Positions 33,928 through 41,062 of a stretch of DNA of 64,000 nucleotides are shown here, one piece after another. Source of the stretch: DATGFB01 sp032160545 (GTDB taxonomy: Bacteria; Actinomycetota; Actinomycetes; Mycobacteriales; Jatrophihabitantaceae); NCBI GenBank assembly GCA_032160545.1, contig JAVHVN010000098.1:6603-70602 (forward strand). The letters run 5' to 3'. A model generated the notes under the pieces. It did no database searches, was not told the DNA's origin, and saw only the letters and a program-made list of their open reading frames with translations. How positions within the stretch are numbered: the stretch's first letter is position 1; every line of letters begins with the position of its first letter. A program made the translations under genes and the position numbers.

Positions 33928-35144
33928 CGTGCGCCATCGTCGACGCGTACGGTGCCGGCCGACTCCTCCCTGCCGCGTTGCGCAGGCGGCACATCGAGTT
34001 CGTGCACGTCCGCTCCCAGCACCCGGACACCCGACTCGTATATCGGCCAGAGGACTTCGCCATCGACATCCAGCACACCGGCGACGTCCGAGCGACAGCC
34101 GCGGCCTTGCGGGGCGTCGGGGTCTCCTCAGTGGTCGCCGCCGCAGAGTCCGGCGTGCTCCTGGCCGATGAACTCTGCGTCGCTCTGAACGTCCCAGGCA
34201 ATGCCATCGACCGCACGCTCGCGCGCCGCGACAAGTTCGCCATGCAGGAGGTCGTCCGGGCGGCCGGGCTACCGACTGCGCAGAATCTCCAGTCGACGTC
34301 CGCTGCGGACACGGTCGAGTGGGTGCGCGGTCAGCGCCGGTGGCCGGTCGTGCTCAAACCGGCGCTCAGCGCCGGCACCGACAACGTGATCATCTGCAAC
34401 TCGGTGGACGAGGTCACGGCCGCGCACGACCGAATCATGTGCTCGGTCGACCGCTACGGCCGCCGCAACAATGTCGTCCTCGCGCAGCAGTACCTGCATG
34501 GATCCGAGCACTACGTGAACACTGTCAGCCGTGACGGTGAGCACCGAGTGGTGGAAGTGTGGCGTTACCGCAAGCACACCGTCAACGGTCGTTCGGTTTA
34601 CGACTACGACGACCTGCTCTCACTTGATGACGATGGCGCTTCGGACATCGTCGACTACGTGTTGCAGGTGCTCAACGCACTGGGTATCGCTAACGGCGCG
34701 GCGCACACCGAAGTGATGCTTACTCCGGACGGGCCGTACCTGATCGAGAGCGGTGCCCGCCTCGGCGGTGGGCAGATGCCCGAACTCCTCACGCGGTGCG
34801 TCGGCTCCGACCAGGTCGACAATCTCGCCTTCTCGATCGCCGACCCGGAGGGATTCAAAGCCGAGATCGCGGCGCCGTACCGGCGCTCAAGCCACCTGCG
34901 TTGCGTGAATCTCATTTCGCCGGGGGACGGTGCCATCCCATTCGCGGATAGATGGCAGCCGATTAGGGACCTGCCGTCGTTCGCCGGGCTGGTGGTGAAT
35001 CACCCCGAGGGTGTTCCGGTAAGCCGGACGGTGGACATGGCCACCTGCCCCGGGACGGTGTATTTGAACACTGCCGATCCGTCCGAACTCGAGTCGGACT
35101 ATCTGGCGTTGCGGGACATCGAGCGCAACGGGTTGTATCGCTGA
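33924..35144 (+). CDS. ATP-grasp ligase (amino-acid ligase type)
   Basis: A 406-residue ATP-grasp enzyme. The N-terminal domain (1-110) is followed by the ATP-binding RRWPVVLKPALSAGTDNV loop, QQYLHGSEHYVNTVS, and the Mg-binding strand TEVMLTPDGPYLIESGARLGGG. The layout resembles BacD-type L-amino acid ligases and carboxylate-amine ligases that join a carboxylate to an amine through an acyl phosphate. It is the last gene of the operon and probably ligates the pathway amino acid to another amino acid. The C-terminal part (about 300-406) is less recognisable. Confidence 0.85.
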   Translation: MTCAIVDAYGAGRLLPAALRRRHIEFVHVRSQHPDTRLVYRPEDFAIDIQHTGDVRATAAALRGVGVSSVVAAAESGVLLADELCVALNVPGNAIDRTLARRDKFAMQEVVRAAGLPTAQNLQSTSAADTVEWVRGQRRWPVVLKPALSAGTDNVIICNSVDEVTAAHDRIMCSVDRYGRRNNVVLAQQYLHGSEHYVNTVSRDGEHRVVEVWRYRKHTVNGRSVYDYDDLLSLDDDGASDIVDYVLQVLNALGIANGAAHTEVMLTPDGPYLIESGARLGGGQMPELLTRCVGSDQVDNLAFSIADPEGFKAEIAAPYRRSSHLRCVNLISPGDGAIPFADRWQPIRDLPSFAGLVVNHPEGVPVSRTVDMATCPGTVYLNTADPSELESDYLALRDIERNGLYR

Positions 35145-35153
35145 TCGGACAAG

Positions 35154-36071
35154 TCAACGATCGCGGACGCGGACCAGGTTCCGGATGTGCAGAGTCCCGG
35201 TTTCGCCGTCGTACCGCGCCGTCGCGGTCATCTCCAAGATCTCTCCGAGACGGCGGACGTGGGTGCCGCCGCACGACATCTCGGCCGTGCCGCCCGGCAG
35301 CTCGCACACCCAGTTGCGTCGGTCCGTCAGCAACGGTCCGTCGGCGCTTATCCACACCGGCGAGTCGGCCTCGATCCACGTGTTTAGGCGGCGGTTGACC
35401 TCATCGAGGATGGGCTCCAGTTCCTCGAGGAACCGCGCCGAGTCGAAGCCCCGCTTGCGCAGCGACTTACCGAGCCGATAGCTGTCACGGCTGCCGTCGA
35501 TGTCGTGCGCCGTACTGACACAACTTGCGGCGTCAAGGTCACGATGTCCGCGAGAATCGGTCGCGGCGAGTTTGTGCCACAGCGCGTCGGTGCTTTCGTT
35601 GAGGGCATACGCCAGCAGATGGCACGCCGTGTGGGCCGCGTTCAGCCGCCGCCGCCGCTCCTCGTCGACGCGCAGTGTCACTATGTTGCTCGGACGCAAG
35701 TGAGCACCTGCCTCCGCCTCGACGACGTGCGCGACGAGAAACAGCACACCCGGTTCGTCGCGCCGGGCGTCGATGGCGCCGCCGACCATCAGTGGGCCGA
35801 TTCCGCGGCGGGCGACAGTGACGGTGTCGTGCACCTCGATGACCTGGGCGCCGAGGTGGATGGCTCCGCGATCGGCCGGCTGGTCTGGCCAGAGAGGGTC
35901 GAGCGGGTGGAACGGGGTGACCTCGGTGAAGACCAGCAACCCCGACTCGGATGGCTCCAGGGAACGGGGCACGACCGTGGTGATTACTGCGACTTCCTCG
36001 AGCGAGCCGGCGGGATAGGTGACTGTGGTTGCGGTGGGGAGTCGGAGCGCCGCATATTCCTGTGTTGTCAC
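35154..36071 (-). CDS. Free-standing AlaX-type tRNA-editing (deacylase) protein
   Basis: A 305-residue protein on the opposite strand, converging on the ATP-grasp gene with a 9-base gap. Zinc ligands of the alanyl/threonyl-tRNA synthetase editing fold are visible: HTACH in LNAAHTACHLLAYAL and CGGTH in AEMSCGGTHVRRL. The N-terminal half corresponds to the AlaX beta-barrel, with FTEVTPFHP at the place of the usual substrate loop. Such proteins deacylate wrongly charged tRNA. No synthetase catalytic part is present. In S. cattleya the related FthB protects against fluorothreonine; here I infer protection against the product of the adjacent operon. Confidence 0.82.
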   Translation of the reverse strand: MTTQEYAALRLPTATTVTYPAGSLEEVAVITTVVPRSLEPSESGLLVFTEVTPFHPLDPLWPDQPADRGAIHLGAQVIEVHDTVTVARRGIGPLMVGGAIDARRDEPGVLFLVAHVVEAEAGAHLRPSNIVTLRVDEERRRRLNAAHTACHLLAYALNESTDALWHKLAATDSRGHRDLDAASCVSTAHDIDGSRDSYRLGKSLRKRGFDSARFLEELEPILDEVNRRLNTWIEADSPVWISADGPLLTDRRNWVCELPGGTAEMSCGGTHVRRLGEILEMTATARYDGETGTLHIRNLVRVRDR

Positions 36072-36185
36072 GCCCCGATCGTAGGTGGCGGACCGCTACG
36101 CCCACGGATCATGGACCGTCGTTGCGCACACGAGCCGACTCCAGCCCAGCCCGCTCGGCCAAGTGCCTCTAAGCCATGATGGGTC

Positions 36186-36488
36186 ATGGTCGCCTACGTC
36201 ATCGCCGAATCCGAGCACCTCGACACCGAGGATGTGCGCCGATACCGCAAACTTGCGGCGGCGTCGATCGAACGGCACGGCGGTCGCTACCTCGCTCGCG
36301 GCGTCACCCCGAGCGTTCGTGAGGGTGAGTGGGCCGCGAAGAATCGCATGGTGATTATCGAGTTCGCCAGCATTGATGAGGCGCATGCGTGGTACGACTC
36401 CGACGAGTACCAGGCCGCGCTGGCGAGCCGTAGTACGCCTCCGCGTCGGCGCATGCTTTTCGTGGACGGGGTCGCCACCACGTCCTGA
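36186..36488 (+). CDS. DUF1330 family protein
   Basis: A 100-residue ferredoxin-like (dimeric alpha-beta barrel) protein. The family pattern includes MVAYVIAESEHLD at the start, RHGGRYLARG, NRMVIIEFASIDEAHAWY and the SDEYQAALASR helix. The biochemical role of the family is unknown. It is a single gene beside the AlaX-type gene, divergent from it by about 115 bases. Confidence 0.85.
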   Translation: MVAYVIAESEHLDTEDVRRYRKLAAASIERHGGRYLARGVTPSVREGEWAAKNRMVIIEFASIDEAHAWYDSDEYQAALASRSTPPRRRMLFVDGVATTS

Positions 36489-36676
36489 CGCAGTCGCGAG
36501 ACGTCGAGCCGCCGTACCGTCCTTCCGCGTCTGAGCTGAGCTCCTGCAATAGTTCCCGGTTCCGAACGTCGATGCGGCCGCGCTCGTGCGCGAGGGCATA
36601 GCGCGTGGCCTGCATGTGTCCGAGGTCGCCGCCGCCCAACTTGAAGGCCCCGGAAACACCGTTAGTGAGCTGCGCG

Positions 36677-37057
36677 TCAGGGCGACGAACTCGGAACCGG
36701 AATCGGCAGCGGCGGTTGCGATGTCGACCCTGATCCCGTCGACGTCGACGTCGACGTCGACGCGGAGGTCGAGGTCGTCGGCCGCGGCGACGTCGTCGAA
36801 CGGCTCGGCTGCTGCGAGCCCGTCGGAGCGCGCGTTGGCGACGGACTCCGTGTGGGGCTCGGCGCTACGGAGGTCGGGGATGGAAGCGGCACATAGACGG
36901 TAGGCGTCGGTGTCGAGCGCGGAACGACGCCTCGCGACTTTTCGGCGGGCGACGGCCGGACCAGGAAGTACAGCACGAGCGTCGAGACGAAGATGACGAG
37001 CAGAACTGCGGTCGAGGTCCGAATCGGCAGCCGCGCGTGTAGCCGGGGTCGCATCAC
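36677..37057 (-). CDS. Single-helix anchored Ser/Thr/Pro-rich protein
   Basis: A protein of 126 residues (GTG 37057 overlapping the MscS-type gene's stop) or 125 (ATG 37054). One hydrophobic helix (about 18-35) follows a basic N terminus; the rest is low complexity, made of Ser, Thr and Pro, like an extracytoplasmic linker or O-mannosylated stalk. Part of it is encoded by repeated GTCGAC units. It is coupled to the mechanosensitive-channel gene, so co-expression is likely. No domain is recognised. Confidence 0.5.
   Translation of the reverse strand: MMRPRLHARLPIRTSTAVLLVIFVSTLVLYFLVRPSPAEKSRGVVPRSTPTPTVYVPLPSPTSVAPSPTRSPSPTRAPTGSQQPSRSTTSPRPTTSTSASTSTSTSTGSGSTSQPPLPIPVPSSSP
36738..36761. repeat. 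Four tandem GTCGAC units
   Basis: The hexamer GTCGAC is repeated four times without interruption. On the minus strand it encodes an alternating Ser-Thr run in the anchored low-complexity protein. Such short perfect repeats can change length by slippage. Confidence 0.8.
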
Positions 37058-38001
37058 GAGGTCGCGGTCGGTTCGGCGGTGTCGAGCGCGGCCGGCACGG
37101 TGATTCCCTCGCGCAGTAACGCGGACGTGATGCGGGCACGCAACGCGCGGCCCACGTCGAACTGCTTGCCCGGCAACGTGCGTGCCACGACACGGACCTT
37201 GAACTGGTCGACCTGCAGGCTCTCGACGCCCATGACGCTCGGCGGGTCGAGTAGCAACGGGTGCAGCGTTTCGTCCTCGTAGGCCTCTCGGCCGATGGTG
37301 TGCAGCAGATCGGTCACGCGGTTGAGGTCCACGTTGATGGGGATCGGCACATCGACGACAGCCCGCGCCCAGTCACGCGAGAGGTTGGTGACCTGCACGA
37401 TCTGACCGTTGGGGGTTGTGATCACCTCGCCGTCGAGGGTGCGGATGCGGGTGATCCGCAGCGTGACGTCCTCGACGGTCCCGGCGGTGGGCGCGGGCGC
37501 ACCCGCCACCGACAACCTGATCACGTCACCGAATCCGTATTGGCGCTCGATCACGATGAAGAAGCCGGCGAGAATGTCCTGCACGATCCGCTGCGCTCCG
37601 AACCCCAGAGCGACTCCGGCGACGGTGGCGGGCGCGACGAACCCCGACAACGGCACGCCCAGGCGCTGGACGATCATCACCCCGGCCAGGCAGTAGATGA
37701 TCACGAGGACGACCCAGGTCAGCACTTGGGCAATCAGCGTGCGGTGCTTGGAGGCCTCCGACCGGACCAACCCGTCGGTGCCTCCGGTTTGCTCGTCGAT
37801 GCGCTGGACGATCCGGGCACCGAACCAGGTCGCGAACCGGGTGAGCAGGATCGTTCCGGTGACGATGAAGATGATCTCGAGCAGGCTGCTGCGCGCCCAG
37901 AGCCCGACGTCGTCGAGCGACTGAACGGCCAGCGACGACACCCTCGACGCGCCCCCTCCGGTCGGACCGCTCCACCAGTGACCTGCCAACCCACCCATCA
38001 T
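37054..38001 (-). CDS. Small-conductance mechanosensitive channel (MscS family)
   Basis: A 315-residue protein from ATG 38001 (ATG 37998 also in frame); a longer frame to 38160 overlaps the divergent DUF1272 gene and is not needed. Three hydrophobic segments are followed by the pore helix region GVALGFGAQRIVQDILAGFF and the cytoplasmic beta-domain with GEVITTPNGQIVQVTNLSRD. These are the MscS hallmarks. The channel releases solutes on hypo-osmotic shock. The downstream anchored protein overlaps its stop. Confidence 0.9.
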   Translation of the reverse strand: MMGGLAGHWWSGPTGGGASRVSSLAVQSLDDVGLWARSSLLEIIFIVTGTILLTRFATWFGARIVQRIDEQTGGTDGLVRSEASKHRTLIAQVLTWVVLVIIYCLAGVMIVQRLGVPLSGFVAPATVAGVALGFGAQRIVQDILAGFFIVIERQYGFGDVIRLSVAGAPAPTAGTVEDVTLRITRIRTLDGEVITTPNGQIVQVTNLSRDWARAVVDVPIPINVDLNRVTDLLHTIGREAYEDETLHPLLLDPPSVMGVESLQVDQFKVRVVARTLPGKQFDVGRALRARITSALLREGITVPAALDTAEPTATS

Positions 38002-38083
38002 GGCCCGAAGCTGGCGGGATGTCGGTCCGGGGTGGCGCCAGGGCGGCTGTTGGATTCCGGTCGGCCACGACACGATCGTCGCC

Positions 38084-38323
38084 ATGCTGGAACTGCGTCC
38101 CAACTGCGAATGCTGCGATCTGAACCTTCCGCCAGCCTCGCCGGAGGCGATGATCTGCACCTACGAATGCACGTTCTGCCGTGAGTGCGTCCACGAGCGA
38201 CTGCAGGGACGGTGCCCGAACTGCGGGGGCAACTTCACGCCGCGACCGATCCGGCCGCCGGAGGCCCTGCGGCAGGATCCGGCCTCGACGATCCGAGTGC
38301 TGGCACCGGCTGGATGCGGCTAG
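38084..38323 (+). CDS. DUF1272 cysteine-rich protein
   Basis: A 79-residue protein starting MLELRPNCECCDLNLPP. Four CxxC-type pairs (CECC, CTFCREC, CPNCGG) form a treble-clef/zinc-ribbon arrangement specific to DUF1272. Function is unknown; zinc binding is inferred from the cysteine spacing. The N-terminal ATG 38084 is conserved in the family pattern. Confidence 0.85.
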   Translation: MLELRPNCECCDLNLPPASPEAMICTYECTFCRECVHERLQGRCPNCGGNFTPRPIRPPEALRQDPASTIRVLAPAGCG

Positions 38324-38413
38324 GAGTTTGTTCGATCTCGACGGGTTGTTGTTTCGCGGCCCGCCGTTCGGGGCATGACTGACGCAGCATCAGCCCCGAA
38401 CTGAAGGACGCGA

Positions 38414-38905
38414 ATGACCGAGATGAAGGACCGGCCCGCTCCAGCTTCTCGGCCCGTTCCCCGAGTCGTCGCCGAGCGTGGCCGGCTCGCCGCGTCCGCC
38501 CTTGGCTCCTTCGCTCCCGATCCCGCCGCGTTCGTCCTGCGCGCCGGTCGACGCGCGCGGCAGGTCGGTGGCGCGGTTTCCGCGGCCCTGGAATTCGCCG
38601 TCGAACTCGAACGACCGTTGGCCGTCGTGCGGTTGCGCGGCCGGCTGACCGGCGACAACGTGCGCGCCCTCGGCGGCCGGCTCGCCGAACTGATGCGCAA
38701 CGGGAACCGGTACCTCGTCATCGAGATGGGTGAGCTGGCCGAGATCGCGCCGGTGTGCGTCGGCGTGCTCAACCGAACGGTGAGCGAGCTGCGCCACGTC
38801 GACGGATCGCTGACCCTTCGCGGTGTGGATGCGACCGGGGTGCGGATGCTGAAACGGGCCGGCCTGCACCCGTCCGTCCTGCTCTCGGCCGCCCGAACCC
38901 GCTGA
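38414..38905 (+). CDS. STAS-domain protein (anti-sigma factor antagonist type)
   Basis: A 163-residue protein from ATG 38414, with AAGGA upstream. About 60 polar, basic residues precede a STAS domain: PLAVVRLRGRLTGDNVRAL, NRYLVIEMGELAEIAPVCVGVLN and LTLRGVDATGVRML. The position of the usual phosphorylatable Ser is in the IAPVCVGV segment, where no Ser is seen, so phospho-regulation of the SpoIIAA kind is doubtful. No kinase or sigma factor gene is adjacent. Confidence 0.75.
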   Translation: MTEMKDRPAPASRPVPRVVAERGRLAASALGSFAPDPAAFVLRAGRRARQVGGAVSAALEFAVELERPLAVVRLRGRLTGDNVRALGGRLAELMRNGNRYLVIEMGELAEIAPVCVGVLNRTVSELRHVDGSLTLRGVDATGVRMLKRAGLHPSVLLSAARTR

Positions 38906-38958
38906 CGCGACTGCCCGACTCAACGATCGGCAGACTGTCCCAACCGCGCCGGCTGCTC

Positions 38959-39447
38959 TCAGCTCGGTGAGCAGATCACCACCGGGATCTCGCGTTCGGT
39001 CCAGGTCTGGTACGACGCGAAGTCGGCGTAGAGCCCGACGAGCTCGGGCCACCGCTCGGCGCGCTCGTCCGAATCGGCTGTGCGCGCGCGCATGTGACGT
39101 ACCGAGCGTCCGATGCGGATCTCGACCGACGGGTCCTTGACCAGGTTGCGGTACCACTGGGGGTTGGTCGGCAGGCCGCCCTGCGAGGCGACGAGCACCA
39201 CGTCCTGGCCGTCCTGCATGAAGCAGAGCGGGACGGTCCTCGGCCGGCCGGTCTTGGCTCCTGTCGTGGTCAGCAGACAGACCGGCACCGCCTTGCGCAG
39301 CGCGGCACCGATGCGCCAGTGCTTGCCGACACGGCCGCCGGTCTTGGCGTAGAGCCAGGTGTGCGCGGCCGACATCAGCTTGATCATCCTGGTCGTGCTG
39401 GGCCGGTCGAGACCGGGCGGCTTCGGCTTGATGCGCGGCTGGGTCAT
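38959..39447 (-). CDS. Deazaflavin (F420)-dependent nitroreductase-family protein (Ddn-like)
   Basis: A 162-residue split-barrel protein. LLTTTGAKTGRPRTVPL and VLVASQGGLPTNPQWYRNL are the F420-binding signatures of the DDN family, to which the pretomanid-activating enzyme Ddn belongs. Members reduce quinones or other electrophiles using reduced F420. CofC at 50967-51596 shows the organism makes F420. The start lies 9 bases from a KstR-like palindrome shared with the divergent DUF2277 gene. Confidence 0.9.
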   Translation of the reverse strand: MTQPRIKPKPPGLDRPSTTRMIKLMSAAHTWLYAKTGGRVGKHWRIGAALRKAVPVCLLTTTGAKTGRPRTVPLCFMQDGQDVVLVASQGGLPTNPQWYRNLVKDPSVEIRIGRSVRHMRARTADSDERAERWPELVGLYADFASYQTWTEREIPVVICSPS

Positions 39448-39455
39448 CCCGAAAG

Positions 39456-39469
39456 TAGAACGTGTACTA
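39456..39469. promoter_or_regulatory. KstR-like palindrome between Ddn-like and DUF2277 genes
   Basis: TAGAACGTGTACTA matches TnnAACnnGTTnnA except for one base (GTA for GTT). It is centred 15 bases before the Ddn-like start and about 50 bases before the DUF2277 start, so one bound repressor could control both. The minus strand next to it has TACTTT close to the ATG, as in a leaderless transcript. Confidence 0.5.
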
Positions 39470-39512
39470 CTTGTGCTCGCAAGTCCCGGCGCGGTTATGC
39501 CACGCTGGCTGC

Positions 39513-39797
39513 ATGTGCCGCAATATCAAGGTCCTGAACAACTTCGAGCCCGCCGCGACCCCTGACGAGATCCACGCGGCCGCGCTGCAGTACGTCCGCA
39601 AGGTCAGCGGAACGACCAAGCCGTCGACCGCCAACCAGCGTGCCTTCGACGAGGCAGTGCATCAGATCGCGCACGTCACCGAGCACCTGCTCGCGTCGCT
39701 CGTCACGACCGCGCAGCCGCGCGACCGCGACATCGAGGCGGCGAAGGCGAAGGCCCGCAGCCTGAAGCGGTTCGGAGCACCCGAGCCGACCCGCTGA
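39513..39797 (+). CDS. DUF2277 family protein
   Basis: A 94-residue protein beginning MCRNIKVLNNFEPAATPDE, the strongly conserved start of DUF2277, with AALQYVRKVSG following. The function is unknown. ATG 39513 is fixed by this family N terminus. The family is found across actinobacteria and others as a stand-alone protein. It probably shares regulation with the divergent Ddn-like gene through the palindrome at 39456. Confidence 0.88.
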   Translation: MCRNIKVLNNFEPAATPDEIHAAALQYVRKVSGTTKPSTANQRAFDEAVHQIAHVTEHLLASLVTTAQPRDRDIEAAKAKARSLKRFGAPEPTR

Positions 39798-39801
39798 CGG
39801 C

Positions 39802-40266
39802 TCACGCGTCCGTGGTCGCCCAGCGGTTCGCCGTGAGCTTCCAGCTGGGTGCGTCGTCCAGGGATTGCACGGCCTCGTAGCTGCGGATGTACCCCGTGCG
39901 GCTGATCCGCCACACCCCGTCCGGGCTGCGGCGATACGTGTCGTCGTAGAACGCGGCACCGGTCAGCAGCATCCGGTGCTCGGTGATGATCACCTTGTCC
40001 TCGAGGTACCACCGGCCGATCGCGCAGTCTCCGTCGATCGTGATCTCGGGGTGGTGCACCTGGTGCACCGTGATGACCGCCGGGCCGAGGGACGCGCGCA
40101 TGAATTCGACGACCGCGTCGCGGCCCTCGAAGGTCAGGTTCGCTCCGTAGTCGGTGTGGACGTCCTCGGTGAGCGTGTCGGCGAACTCGTCCCACTGCTT
40201 GAGGTCGAGCGAGCGCAGGTAGCGGTACTTCAGCTGGCGCAGTTCCTCGAGCGTGTCATGGTCCAT
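39802..40266 (-). CDS. SnoaL-like (NTF2-fold) protein
   Basis: A 154-residue protein from ATG 40266; a TTG at 40272 is less likely. The sequence LRQLKYRYLRSLDLKQWDEF followed by LTEDVHTDYG is the standard opening of SnoaL/scytalone-dehydratase-like NTF2 folds, and GRWYLEDKVIITEHRM forms the sheet. Members include dehydratases, isomerases and steroid-pathway enzymes. Its promoter holds a perfect match to the KstR-type consensus 11 bases before the ATG, which hints at a steroid or lipid role. Confidence 0.8.
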   Translation of the reverse strand: MDHDTLEELRQLKYRYLRSLDLKQWDEFADTLTEDVHTDYGANLTFEGRDAVVEFMRASLGPAVITVHQVHHPEITIDGDCAIGRWYLEDKVIITEHRMLLTGAAFYDDTYRRSPDGVWRISRTGYIRSYEAVQSLDDAPSWKLTANRWATTDA

Positions 40267-40276
40267 GGGCAAAAAT

Positions 40277-40290
40277 TAGAACACGTTTCA
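40277..40290. promoter_or_regulatory. KstR-like palindrome at the SnoaL-like gene
   Basis: TAGAACACGTTTCA fits TnnAACnnGTTnnA fully. It lies between the SDR stop and the SnoaL-like start. On the minus strand TAATTT is placed 8-13 bases before the ATG, as expected for a leaderless -10 element, and the palindrome overlaps its upstream side. There is no room for a classical ribosome site. Confidence 0.5.
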
Positions 40291-40965
40291 GGTTGGTCCG
40301 TACACCGGGACGGTCGCGCCGGAGACGAGACGGGCGGCGGGCGAAGCCAGCCAGACGTACGCCGCGGCGACGTCCTCGACCTTCGGCCAGCGCTCGTGCG
40401 ATGCCGTCGGCATCGCGCCGCGATTCGCCGGCGTGTCCATGATGCTCGGGACGACGGCGTTGACGGTGATGTCGCTGCCGTGGGTCTGCTCGGCTGCCAT
40501 CCGCACGAGATGCAGCACGCCGAGCTTGCTGACGGAGTAGGCGAAACCGGTTCCTGCCGTCACCAGCGCGGCGCGACTCGAGGTGTGGATGATGCGCCCC
40601 TCGCCGGCCGGCATCATCCGCCGCAACGCGTGCTTGGTCACGAGCGCGGCGCTGGTGAGATTGAGTTGCAGTTGCTCGGTGAGTTCCGCCGGATCGAGGT
40701 CCGTGAGCGGCCTGGCGCCGGCGAACCCTCCGACCACGTTCGCCACCGCCCACACGGTGCCGAGGTCGTCGAACGCGGCAGCGAGGTCGGCGTCGTCGAG
40801 CACGTCGACCGGCCGGTACCGGACGTCCGGATGCGCTTCCGGCGCGGCGGCGCGGTCGAACCCTGCCACCGATGCGCCTGCGCCGGCGAATGCTGCGGCG
40901 ACTGCGCTACCCAGGGCGCCCCCGGCGCCGACGACGACAACGGTCCGGTCAGCGAGAGACGTCAT
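40288..40965 (-). CDS. Short-chain dehydrogenase/reductase
   Basis: A 225-residue classical SDR from ATG 40965. The cofactor motif is VVVVGAGGALGSAVA, with catalytic Ser in HTSSRAALV and Tyr/Lys in YSVSKLGVL; the Tyr-x3-Lys spacing is intact. NVVGGFAGAR replaces the usual NNAG. Substrate unknown. It is followed by the SnoaL-like gene in the same direction and is divergent from the CocE-type gene, with a KstR-like palindrome between. Confidence 0.88.
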   Translation of the reverse strand: MTSLADRTVVVVGAGGALGSAVAAAFAGAGASVAGFDRAAAPEAHPDVRYRPVDVLDDADLAAAFDDLGTVWAVANVVGGFAGARPLTDLDPAELTEQLQLNLTSAALVTKHALRRMMPAGEGRIIHTSSRAALVTAGTGFAYSVSKLGVLHLVRMAAEQTHGSDITVNAVVPSIMDTPANRGAMPTASHERWPKVEDVAAAYVWLASPAARLVSGATVPVYGPT

Positions 40966-41031
40966 GCGGACACGGTAGGAGATGGCACACGATGCGCATT
41001 TCCCGGGATAGGCCAGGCTCGTTGTGCGGAG

Positions 41032-41045
41032 TAGAACCGGTTCCT
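41032..41045. promoter_or_regulatory. KstR-like palindrome between SDR and CocE-type hydrolase
   Basis: TAGAACCGGTTCCT matches TnnAACnnGTTnnA except for the last base, and its core GAACCGGTTC is a perfect 10-base palindrome. It lies 17 bases before ATG 41063 of the hydrolase gene and 66 bases from the divergent SDR start. Confidence 0.5.
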
Positions 41046-41062
41046 CTCGATCGGAGCGCTCC

